In this document: piece by piece, positions 36,201-45,827 of the stretch
Layout of the letters: each line of letters opens with the position of its first letter
Position numbering within the stretch: position 1 is the first letter of the stretch
Notes under the pieces: generated by a model
What the model saw: only the letters and a program-made list of their open reading frames with translations
What the model was told of the DNA's origin: nothing
The model's database searches: none
Assembly (NCBI GenBank): GCA_030142905.1
Contig: JASJOG010000146.1
Span: forward strand, 372,001 to 436,000
Source of the DNA: Heliopora coerulea
Taxonomy: Eukaryota > Cnidaria > Anthozoa > Scleralcyonacea > Helioporidae
DNA: 64,000 nucleotides
Direction: 5' to 3'
Made by a program: the position numbers and the translations under genes

Positions 36201-38440
36201 AGATGATCATGATCCTCTTGCCTCAGGTGAACAAAAATCATGTGCACCGCTGTACTGCAGCACAACATCGTTCACAAGACGTGGTATATAATGCTTACAG
36301 CTGATGACGACGGTGAACAAGTTGGGTGTTTTGAAGTGAGCAGTATATTGATTTTAAAACATGACATATTTGAAACGGTTTCCCTCGCTAGAGTTACAGT
36401 AGAAATACATTATGGTGTACTGACGGAACCAAGGACCAATTCCAAGCAATAATCCCAAGTGATTTTCAATTTTCACTTCAAGACAACTGTCTATAGATAA
36501 ATTAGAGAAAAAGCACAAAACTGTGTCGTTTACCTTTATGTGTTTCCTTGCACAAATGCTTATTCCTTCCCAACTCTTCAGAATTATCAACTCTGGAAGT
36601 TTTCATAAGGCGTAAAGTTTTGCTGTACTAATGATTGTGGTATGTATTTCTGCAGGTGAAAAAGATGCAAAGTACGTTAGAGTTTGTTAAATTCGACGAA
36701 GAAGATAAAGGAGACATAGAGAAGTCGGCGGGAGGTTTTTATCCCTACGGTATTCGTCCCCAGGAAAAAGATCATACGTTTTACTTGTGCTACTACCAGC
36801 TCCAAGGTAAGCTTGAGGCCCGTTCACACAGATGGGACCAACGGATTTGAACAGCTTCTTGCCAGTTCAAAGATCAGCAAGACAGGAAACGGTAAAGTAA
36901 GATAGTCTGGCACAGAATAAGACGAGGATTGTCTACTGCAACTATCCGTAGCAGCGGTTTAAAATATAACACAATTCTTTCACTGATTTTACTGTGGATC
37001 AAAGGTGTGAGCGCATCCAAAATTGACCCCAAGGCCAAGGGGAGGGAGAGGGGTATTCAACCCCCCTAGCTACAACGAACTTGAGTTTGTAATTCAATTA
37101 ACGAGTTCACGACCGTCCTCAGACAATATCACAATCTGACCAGCAGTTTGTCCTGATAAACCCAATCTAAATCCTGTATTTTGAAGTTCAGTAAAATACC
37201 CGGAGGCTGAAGCCCCCCAAATTGACCTCAGTTCCATAAAATAACAGCAGGGAAGCGAAAATTACGAAGTCGTCATAATCTATTCGTGTTTCCTTGTACA
37301 TGAACAATTCTGTACATAGAAGTGAAATAGGCGATTAAGTGGTTTTAAAAGGTACGGTCGAGAGTTTACATCACGTTTGCCATCGTGCCCAGAAAACTCT
37401 GTTCCTCTGTGATAAACTGAATTGGAGTTGTATACGTACGAAGATGGGACATTTTTGGACGTGTTGAAATTTTGTATTGGCCCATAGCTGCTCGACATTG
37501 AAAACCCCAGGAATAATTTCTGGCTACGTGCCTGCCCCAGGGACTTCATTATTGGACAACAAACGCAGCGTTTCACTGGTTTCTAGCATGTTTGAAACTA
37601 AACCGAGCAACAAGTCATTCTCAGCATGACTAGCACGACCCTTGGATTAGCCGCTAACTCCAAATCAGATGGTAGCTGAAAAGTATTTGTGTTTTATTAG
37701 AGGAGGACAATCTTCTTTCTGCATCAGAAGGGATCGTAAATTCCCAGAAAATCGTACATTCCGAGGAGATCGTGCACGATTTTGTGAAACCCAAAGAAAC
37801 AAATCAAACGGATGAGATCGAAATGGAACAACAACCTCGGACAAGAAATGGGAAGGTAAATGTCGAACTTTTTAATTATTAGTACAGACAGAATTACGGA
37901 GAGATAATTCATACACCAATCGTTGGACTTTAAAACCGTCATAATAAAGTGGTCGTCTGCCTGTCTTCTAACCTTGTTGAAATTTAAAGATTTGAACATT
38001 CCTTTCGTTTTTCGCAGAAATTTCAAGGAATGCAGAATTCTATGTATCATGCTATTATGATCGCAACGGGATTTGTTTTAACTACAGTGGCCATCTTGGT
38101 AGGAGCCTTGGTGGTCATATCTTATTTTACAAAACGTTGGTCCAGAGATTTGACAAGAAACAGTAATAAATCGAGCAACGGTCCAAAGGAAATAAAGAAA
38201 GAATGCAAGGAAATAAAACCGAAGGAAGAACGGGTACAGTGTGACTTAGCATCGGAAAAAGAAAAACAAGGAAGTTGGACCGAGAATAATTTCGCTGAAA
38301 CAGAAACAGAGCAAGAGGACGAGGAGTTGGTAGAAGATCAATTCTTGCCTTCGGATTCACAGCTTAAGTCGGGCTTAGAATTCTTATTTCTCAAGCAACA
38401 AAAACGAAGATGGTTGGCCAGAAACAGCAGAAATAAGTGA
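33221..38440 (+). CDS. Type I membrane protein with ApeC (apextrin C-terminal) domain
   Basis: Seven exons: 33221-33287, 33667-34224, 34957-35173, 35838-36096, 36656-36806, 37701-37855, 38018-38440. All junctions are GT-AG and in phase, giving 609 residues. Residues 1-22 are a signal peptide (KCLLFWITISWCSFFASG). Residues 23-208 form an acidic, Ser/Asp-rich linker with no cysteine. Residues 209-417 are a complete ApeC domain: WPSGTYGLPKPLSGCP at the start, FHLAGDV and FCMKTKD, a second WPSGKYCVYKKGGVCPNG, SFCCST, then FVKFDEEDKGD and FYLCYYQ at the end. Residues 481-506 are one membrane helix, followed by a Lys/Glu-rich tail of about 100 residues. Known of the family: ApeC domains occur in apextrins, often behind a MACPF domain, and amphioxus members bind bacterial peptidoglycan/muramyl dipeptide. 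No MACPF domain is encoded here. A surface pattern-recognition or adhesion role is inferred. Confidence 0.9.
33305..33430. repeat. TATATTTA microsatellite in intron 1
   Basis: ACATACAT grades into TATATATATTTATA units over about 125 bases, inside the first intron of the ApeC gene. Confidence 0.9.
35420..35760. mobile_element. G/C-run repeat fragment in intron 3 of the ApeC gene
   Basis: Contains TATGGGGGTATTTACCCC, TTTTGCCCCCTATTTTGCCC and TTGCCCCCCTTCAAAG, the style of the non-autonomous elements seen elsewhere in the window. It ends near an A-box-like TCCTAATGGTTAGGACATC at 35715-35733. Ends cannot be fixed. Confidence 0.35.
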
Positions 38441-39749
38441 TCGTATAAACATTATGTGAAGAGTAGAAATCGAGCAATGTGTAAATTTATTTTTATGAAA
38501 TGTTTGATTTCAATAATGTCAAACTTACTGCTATCGTGACGAACAAAGTATTTTAAACTATTTTTGTTAAAAAAAAAAAGGTCTGTGTGGTTGAAAATGA
38601 GTATTTTTTTTGGAGAGTTTTTTTTTTTTTTTTTTTTCGCGTGCACGAAAATCAAACCATTTTATCACAGACTTCAAGCTTGTTATACAAGTTTTCAATG
38701 ATTTATAGGTTTTGGTATGTTCCAGCAACAGACAGAAACAAGAAAAGTACCCTGAAGGTCTACAGTAATTCTAAATGTAGGGGATACTCTAGTTAACTAT
38801 GTATGCAACAAAAGAACTCATTTAACTGATAATCTCTTTTGCATTTCTTTCATTGTGTACTGGTAATATTTTGAAATCATAGACTGATACTCTGTTTTCA
38901 ACTTTTTATTTTTCTTTCCTATTTGTCACCCTCATCCCAACATTTTGACTTACGACTGAGGTGAGGAACAATCATGAGCAATCTGTTTACACAGTTTACA
39001 CGGTGAGCAACATGCGGACGTTTTGTTCGATGTCAAATTTCTTTCAACTTTTTAATTTCGTTCTAGTTAAACCACGATGGAGATGAGGAGCAATCGTTAA
39101 CAATCCGCTTGCACAATGTGGAGCATTCATGCGGACGTTTTGTTCCAGCTCAAGTTTATTTCAACATTTTAACTATATTGTAATCTAGGCACAAAGTTCT
39201 GTGATACCATGTCAGCCGATGGGTAGAAATACCTTAATTGATCAAAAGGTACACCCCAATTTTCAAAAAGCCAGTTACACTTTACTATCAAAAGATCATC
39301 CAGCTTTCCTTCCATTTCAAGCCGACACAGACTGATGGCGCAAATACCACAATATATTTAACCCATTATTAATGTCAATGTCAGTAGATGGAGGTGGATA
39401 AACGTGAATATTTAGTGAGCCGTTAAGCGGCGGAATAAATGCCTTCGCCATCCATAGGCAATGCATGGAGTGAACAATTGTTTTAATTTATTCTAAACCA
39501 CACAAGAGAGATAGATCTTCTAAAAACTATTGAGCTAAAAGTCAACGGAATTAATGCGCTTGCTTCATTCGTGTGAGCCGGCTCCAAGGTGAGGCACTGA
39601 AGATAGCAATTGATGAAAATTGTTTAATTTTTGGCAAGGGAGATCTCAATCTGTTTGAGCGATCGTGACGATTTCAGTGTTTGCAGCTATTATGTACAAA
39701 CCAGGCTTAAAGCCATTTTGTCGTAAACATTCATGAGAAATTTGAAGGT
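38441..39749. other. Convergent 3' intergenic region
   Basis: It lies between the stop codons of the ApeC gene (plus) and the MANSC gene (minus), so it must hold both 3' untranslated regions. It contains A- and T-runs at about 38565-38640. Two similar ~80-base segments occur at about 38945-39060 and 39066-39175 (both have GAGGAACAATCATGAGCAATC / GAGGAGCAATCGTTAACAATC followed by GCGGACGTTTTGTTC), a diverged tandem duplication. No exon. Confidence 0.5.
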
Positions 39750-41359
39750 TTATTTGATGGAGCCATAGTGTGATCGCTCTCCTCGGTGAACAAGTATTCT
39801 CATCATGGTGATAACACCAATAATGGCGGAAGCAACAGCTACGATTGAAGCACCAACAGCCAGGATCAGGTCAATCGCTTCTGACCGGCGAGTGCGGGGC
39901 TTGTCTGGAATAATTTGCTGCAAAGGAAAGTGATATAATCTGAGTATGGAGAACGTTCGACCCAAAGAAGACAGTATAGGCCTGCCTTCCTTGGCGAGTA
40001 AAATTGTCTGGCATTCGCCAGAGTGTAATACTGAAACGAAAACACCAAAACACGAAACCCAGTTAGTTGGTTATTTCCTAATCCAATGGCATTCTATTTG
40101 TACCACTTCCTCCACCTCACTCCTCCATCACACATCCTCAGGTGCTTGCTTTTTATTGTACTTACACTTTCCTTCTACTTATTTTAACCTCTTCGTCTCC
40201 TTTCCTTCACTTTTTATTCTTTTATTTTACTTCCCTTTATTTTCTCTTCTATTCTTTTCCTTTTTTTTCAATTGAAACAGTGATATCAACAAACCTTTAA
40301 GTTTCCAGTTTTATCATTCTGTTCTGATGTTTTGAAAACCAAAGGATGGTCCATCGTTGGAGCGTTTTCTTGGAGATCTTCAAGAACTGCGGGTTCGCCA
40401 TCTTGACTGGCCACAAAAGCTTCAATGCAAGGAAACAATTAGTGCTTAAATAGCGACCTAAAAGATTTGAATTCGAAATTAAAAAAAAATTAATTCTGTA
40501 TGTAATTACGTAAATATAATCTTTCAGTAAACTTCGATATTGTAGTTGATTATCTAATCTTACTTGGTCTATTTTGGTTGGATCGAGAAACGAACGACAT
40601 CATGGTCTCATACTTCGGTCTCTTTAAATATTTCGTAACACAACTCTCCATATTTTTACAGTCTACCATGTAGCAATTATTAAGCGACATAAATGCAACA
40701 TCGCAGTCTCTAGTTTGACAACACTTTCCGATACAGGAGGTCATGTCTTTTATGTTGCTCACTTTCTGAAATCGCCCGGCTTGATGTCCATGTTTAAACA
40801 GAATGTTGTAATTTATTGAGCTTTCGTTGCACTGTGTATTTTCTGGCTCAAACAACTCCAGATCAGCTTCTGAGGAAATACAATTTAAAGACACAAGTCA
40901 AAATTATCCTGACAAGGTTTGATGAGTTGAAAGAACGTACATCGAATTTATCGAAAAGTTTTGAAAAAATCAAAGCTCTTTTATTCGTTATGTGTAATAC
41001 GTAGTATCTACAAATTATTATCGTATTATCATTTTGCTTAGTGTTTGGACCTATTTGCTTTTATAAAAAATATATTAGTTTTGGTCACACCAATCTTAGT
41101 TCTTTCCGCGATGCCTATGATCAAAATGGCAGAAGATTGTATCGAGTACTTGTAGAGACGAAATTTCTGGCTGTAAATCCTTCACAAGGAAATTTAGCGA
41201 TGTTCGTGCGCAATTTATCGTTTATTCTTCACAACCATCACCTCTGCTAATTTTTCTAGTGGTACTTTGTAGTTAATAGTACTTACGAGTGACTTCCATT
41301 AACGTGAGAACAACCAATGACACTAAGGAAGGAATCATCTTTCTCAGTTTTCTGTACAT
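39750..41359 (-). CDS. Small type I membrane protein with one MANSC-like domain
   Basis: Four exons on the minus strand: 41359-41287, 40869-40564, 40419-40295, 39917-39750. Every junction is GT-AG and phase-perfect, giving 223 residues. Residues 1-22 are a signal peptide (MIPSLVSLVVLTLMEV). Residues 38-101 hold eight cysteines (C38, C70, C74, C75, C80, C90, C95, C101) in the order C...C..CC....CDVAFM....C....C.....C, the pattern of MANSC domains (KIAA0319/MANSC1/HAI-1 group). An N-glycosylation site (NES) is at 39-41. An acidic linker follows, then a membrane helix at about 184-207 and a short basic tail. It shares CDVAFM and the cysteine spacing with the first domain of the gene at 52661-58315, so the two are probably paralogous. 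The stop codon overlaps an AATAAA, perhaps part of the polyadenylation signal. Function inferred: cell-surface adhesion or recognition. Confidence 0.85.
39985..40035 (+). repeat. Copy of the AACCCTTT/GCCAGA dispersed repeat, in intron 3
   Basis: Carries CCTTGGCGAGTAAAATTGTC then TGGCATTCGCCAGAGTG, matching the cores at 12.8-13.0 kb and 1.5 kb. Confidence 0.6.
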
Positions 41360-42700
41360 AGTCTTACGAATTCAACATTTGTTATACATCCTAAAGAGGT
41401 GAGTAACTTTGATGTTAACATAAAACCAGACAAAAAAAACATTACAACTACAACATCCACCGAATCATTTTCCTCCTTACAAAGATCGGGAAACAAGAAA
41501 TAGAATTAACAACCAATTTATAATAACATGCGCCGATAGTACAACGAGTAACATTATCTTTGATAAGATCATTTGCATTTTGGTACGGATTCGTTTGATA
41601 TTCTTCTAAATAACAAATTGTTCTGCTAAAAGTTAAATAAAGTGTCAATTTCAAACAAACATACCTTGCATGGTATTGTATCAGGCTGCGATACACGGTG
41701 TCGGATTAACACCTATTGGACTTGAATTTCATCAATAAGACATTTCAATGTAACTTTTAGTTACTTCTCGCGACGAACTAACAGGTCTCTTTGTCCGAGC
41801 GACGTAGATGAGTGAAGGTGAAGTTTGTCACCTGCCGTGTTGCTTCTTGTTCACGTGTTTTTGAAATCGTTGAAATAATAAAAGGTCCGACTGTTTGAAA
41901 AGCGAGAAAACTCTCGCTTTAGATAAAAAGTTAATTTCTTGTCTTACCTCCACTTGCTTTGGCTAACGAGTGAAGTTCAATCTTCCTGATTCCTGCACAT
42001 CTGAGAGAAAAACTCTAAGATTCTTTGGGCGTGATTCTATTTAATGTTTCATCCATTTAATTCTGTAATATACATCTAATGTTACACAAGATTCTCTATA
42101 TTTTTAACATCTTACATCATAATTAATCAGCTTGGCAAAATCATCGCAATTTTATCTGAATTGGAAAACCAGAAATCTAAATATCATATTTAAATAACGT
42201 TGCTCGTTTAACAAAAAATAGCGGTTTCGTTCACTGAACTCCATTAGATAAGTTTAATAAAAATTATGATTGTAATTTTTTAATACCCTTAATAAATTGA
42301 TAACGTAAATTATCATATGACTGAGCTTGCTTTGTGGTCCGCACGTAAAACGACGAATGGTGATTGGTTGCTGGGTGGACAGTATGTAACAGTATTACCC
42401 TAGCGGTCATTAAGCTTTTTATTCCAGACTGGTCATTTTTGGTGTGAGAATGTCTGGGATGATTGTAATGAAAATTAATGAGTAATAGGTATCTAATTTG
42501 CAATATTCCTAAGAATACCGCGTGTATTAAGTACTACGGAATTTGCGCCTCCCTTGAGATCTGCCAGAAACCAACACAGAATTACGGTCAAACCAGCCAA
42601 AGAAAAAATGATCTAATAACATGCGGTGAGAAACTTTGTGGCTAATCGCCCTCTCATGTGAGATTCTTAATTGACTTGAGCACTGAATCTTTCCCTCAAG
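41360..42700. other. Intergenic DNA upstream of the MANSC gene
   Basis: No exon was found. It should contain the promoter of the minus-strand gene beginning at 41359. Confidence 0.45.
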
Positions 42701-42744
42701 CCTCCTTTTGTTTATGAAGAGCCATTGCACCAGGCAATAGCACA

Positions 42745-42965
42745 ACCAAACTTTTTGTTCCGTACCTAAGGAAACAAGTGATTGAAGGCAGAACGATGGG
42801 AAGGAGACGACGAGGAAGAAGGACATTTGGATTGTTGGACACGATCAAGAGACAGGACACGTATGCGGCAGTGAAGGCGATGGCTCAGGATGGAAAGAGA
42901 TGGAAGGAGAGCTGGACCTGCCTGCGGGCAGAATACTGATGATGATGATGACCCAAAAAAAACTG
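42745..42965 (+). mobile_element. 3' end of a non-LTR retrotransposon (LINE)
   Basis: The plus strand encodes the last ~60 codons of a reverse-transcriptase polyprotein, to a TGA at 42937-42939. It contains IEGRTMGRRRRGRRTFG, then TIKRQDTYAAVKAMAQD and RWKESWTCLRAEY-stop. A short ATG-repeat tail follows (GATGATGATGATGACC), as at the 3' ends of several LINE clades. Everything upstream is lost, as expected for a 5'-truncated insertion. The clade is not certain. Confidence 0.6.
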
Positions 42966-43229
42966 ATGCACTAACTTAATCTTCGAGGCGTGTATGGTTA
43001 ACCTGGAGTAAGAATAACTATTTGGGACTTCTTCAAACTGGCGTCAATTTTACGAAGTCTGATAAGCTCATCCGACCGGAAAGTTCCAGAGAGTGCATCA
43101 AAGCATTAATCTTCGCGTCATCACCCCCGTACCGGTAAGTTAAACTCATCTCTTGATTCACAACTAAAGCAACGGTCAAGTTCTGGATCTAATGTGTCAC
43201 TAGATGAACACAAAACGTATCTTAACAAT

Positions 43230-44303
43230 TTACATTTTAACTTCGCTGACTCGTTTTGATGTTGTCTCGGACAATCTCATCATCCTGACCGTTTGCCTAC
43301 GGCTTAGGGTCGGGTTTGCTGCGACGGAAAATGACTCGGGTAGCGGCTGCACTTGGTTCTTGAAACACTTCCTGCAGACATTCCGAAACGCCATACGGAA
43401 GTTTCTGTTGAAGAGTGCATAGAGTACCGGGTTCATTGCACTGTTTGCCATCGAGAGTACTGTAGTACCAGTGTAAATGGCCTCCGGAGGATCAAAGCTT
43501 CCCTCGGGTAAAAGCATCTTTAGGAGCCTATAGAGAAGCATGGGCGCCCAACATCCGAGAAAACAGGCCAGAACAATCAGGAGTAATTTTACGACCTTTC
43601 TTCTCGCTTTGGCAGCGATCTCTTGATTCTCTGAAGTTTGATTTCCAGGAATTTTCCTCTTCCATAAGATATGAGCGATTCTGTAGTAGAAGAAGGCAAT
43701 CTGGTTAAAGATGATGAGAAAAATGATTGCTTTTATCATCTCGAATCGCTTCGTGGTCTCAGATCCTCGCCAAACGATCAGACAAAGGTCCGCTGGCCGC
43801 AAGGTCTGTCTTGCGTCGGGCTTCAGTAATGCGGACGGAACAGCAAGCATGATGGATAATAACCAAGTGACTATGATGATAACATTTACCTTCCGAAACG
43901 TCATCCACTGCTTCTGAGCATGCGCGATCGCTAAGTAACGGTCGACGCTGATGGCTAGCAGACCGAAGGAGGAGCCAGTGAGTGAAAGATGAATGCAGAC
44001 CGTGGTAAAGTAGCATGTGTCTTCACCCAGAGTCCAGTTCGGGTAGGACAGCATGTGAATTAATATCATGGGACAACAGATAGTGGTCACGATAAGATCA
44101 GCAACTGCAAGGTTTGCAATAAAGACGTTCGTCACAGTTTTCATCGAGGGGATTGTGGTGACAGCAAGGATAACGAGGACGTTGCCTGATACACCAAGGA
44201 GTATGACAATGATATAAATAATTTCAAACACGATCCTCGTGTCCTCAGAGATCCACTGGAATTCGGGAACAGTAACGGTGGTGGTGTTGGTTGAGTTATT
44301 CAT
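43230..44303 (-). CDS. Intronless class A GPCR, neuropeptide-receptor-like
   Basis: A single exon of 357 codons from ATG at 44303 to the stop at 43230. The N-terminus has several N-glycosylation sites (NNSTNTT). TM1 contains GNVLVILAV (N41), TM2 has NLAVADL, TM3 follows the conserved Cys in DTCYFTTV and ends in DRYLAIAH at 121-128. The second-loop Cys is in RPADLCLIVW. TM6 has CFLGCWAPMLLY with the CWxP motif, and TM7 has NSAMNPVLYALF. The tail is Ser/Thr-rich with basic residues. All landmark residues of a working rhodopsin-family receptor are present, and the length is normal. The TM6 and TM7 features resemble galanin/allatostatin/orexin-type peptide receptors; the ligand cannot be told from sequence. 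It is not a close copy of the spliced GPCR at 24.8-30.5 kb. The lack of introns could reflect an old retrocopy, which is common in cnidarian GPCR families. Confidence 0.93.
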   Translation of the reverse strand: MNNSTNTTTVTVPEFQWISEDTRIVFEIIYIIVILLGVSGNVLVILAVTTIPSMKTVTNVFIANLAVADLIVTTICCPMILIHMLSYPNWTLGEDTCYFTTVCIHLSLTGSSFGLLAISVDRYLAIAHAQKQWMTFRKVNVIIIVTWLLSIMLAVPSALLKPDARQTLRPADLCLIVWRGSETTKRFEMIKAIIFLIIFNQIAFFYYRIAHILWKRKIPGNQTSENQEIAAKARRKVVKLLLIVLACFLGCWAPMLLYRLLKMLLPEGSFDPPEAIYTGTTVLSMANSAMNPVLYALFNRNFRMAFRNVCRKCFKNQVQPLPESFSVAANPTLSRRQTVRMMRLSETTSKRVSEVKM

Positions 44304-45290
44304 GAAGAATTCCCGAGTGTCCAGAATTTGTGAATGTGGCCACTACGCACTCTACAGATATATAAAAAAGAACATAAGTTACAACTGCAAGATTGCTGGA
44401 GTAGTCAACTCGGCTAAGGTGTCATCTACACGTTGCAATTATCACATCCGGGTGTTTTTTCTGCGGTGTTTAAATGCCACATTCCTAATTCCTACGATTT
44501 ATTCGCTCATGCATGTTAAAATTCATCTGTGAAACTCCCGGGTGTGACTGGTGAACACCAGGGTGTAAACGGCAAGTAAGCATCGTATGATGTTGATGAA
44601 TACTGACATCGTACCTGCTGAATTTTATGTGTAAAAAAAAGTATTTGCACCCTATTCTGTTGCAAAAACATGTACTTTGAAAGGTGTTTGCTTCTGGAAA
44701 GTATCTATCAGTAAGTCCAATAACAGACGGAGACTTCTTCAATTAAAGAACTCTTTTCGGTGGACGATAAAATTGGCGAAGGGTTACTTGCGAACGGCGT
44801 AAAGACGCGAATTGATTGGACACTGTTTCAGAGACGATTGTTTTGAATTTGTTCCTCTGCAACATAAGGTTAATTTGCAGACGTTAATATGCAAAAACTT
44901 GTGTAGTTTTCATTGAACATTGTCAACCATGCCATATACCAAGAATATGGAGGAGGAAGTATTGTCGATTTAGCCTGAACTTGCCTTCATAAATAAACAG
45001 AGTCGTGGAGACAGTATTTTCCTCATTTTTCGCTTGCTCACCATGTCTTTCGAGAAATATCCTTAGGCATAACTTCAGACAGCAGTTTAAATAATGAATC
45101 AAACGTTAACAAGTGAGAAGCCGCCAGAGGACGGATCTCTTTTGAAGACAGAAATCTATTGTTTTCAAAATGGCAGTATGAAAAAATCCTATAGAAACTG
45201 AGAAACAGAGCGTTAATATAACAAGTTTATAACGAGGTAACATTCGCGTTAAAGATTACATTAAAGCTGACCATTGGGAAACTAACAGAC
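44304..45290. other. Upstream region of the intronless GPCR
   Basis: Holds the presumed promoter of the minus-strand receptor; ACAGATATATAAAAAAG at about 44354-44370 is AT-rich but reads TATA-like in either direction. No exon. Confidence 0.35.
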
Positions 45291-45293
45291 TTA

Positions 45294-45827
45294 TTAAAGA
45301 AGTGATATTTTTAATAACATGTTGGCCGAAAATACTGTATAAATACGACTTTGATCAAACTCTTGAGTTTTTATGTGATGTAAACGATCAATGAAGTCCG
45401 AAAAACTCGCTTTCCAAGAAAAAACATTTTCAGACTCATAATGGAGATTCGATTCCACAATCTTTTGAAGACTGATGACGCGGTCAAATGATTGATCAAT
45501 ATTAGAGATGTGATAAACTAATCCAAGTGTGGACCTAAATTCGATTCGGATTCGGATCAGTTCGATCCAAATTCGAATCGGACCGAATCGAATCTCAATA
45601 TGGATTGAATTGGATTCTTTCTGATTTTCTCTCCAAGAGATTTGTTTCCCTAATTTAATATCACTGTACAGTACAGAGAAGGTACCTTCGCTGCCTTTGA
45701 GTTTTGAAAAGAGACTTTCATGTTTTAAAGGCCAACGTGTCAAACTGTCTTTTCTAACATGACGCTTCACGCTTGCTTGTTGTCTAATAGAATGTTCGAA
45801 TTTACTGAAGAAAAAAACAAGCAACAT
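45294..45827 (-). CDS. Doubtful 177-codon ORF
   Basis: An uninterrupted minus-strand frame, which is long for this AT-rich DNA. Its first bases form a textbook acceptor (TTGTTTTTTTCTTCAG at about 45820-45804), so it might be an internal or last exon starting near 45803. Part of it (about 45533-45620) is a degenerate GATTCGGAT repeat coding Ile/Arg/Glu-rich sequence, which weakens the case. The C-terminal stretch SWKASFSDFIDRLHHIK looks protein-like. No family recognised and no partner exon found. Confidence 0.25.
   Translation of the reverse strand: MLLVFFFSKFEHSIRQQASVKRHVRKDSLTRWPLKHESLFSKLKGSEGTFSVLYSDIKLGKQISWRENQKESNSIHIEIRFGPIRIWIELIRIRIEFRSTLGLVYHISNIDQSFDRVISLQKIVESNLHYESENVFSWKASFSDFIDRLHHIKTQEFDQSRIYTVFSANMLLKISLL

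Noticed and set aside
43204..44532. Several plus-strand frames across the intronless GPCR
   Set aside because: Antisense shadows of the 357-codon receptor frame.
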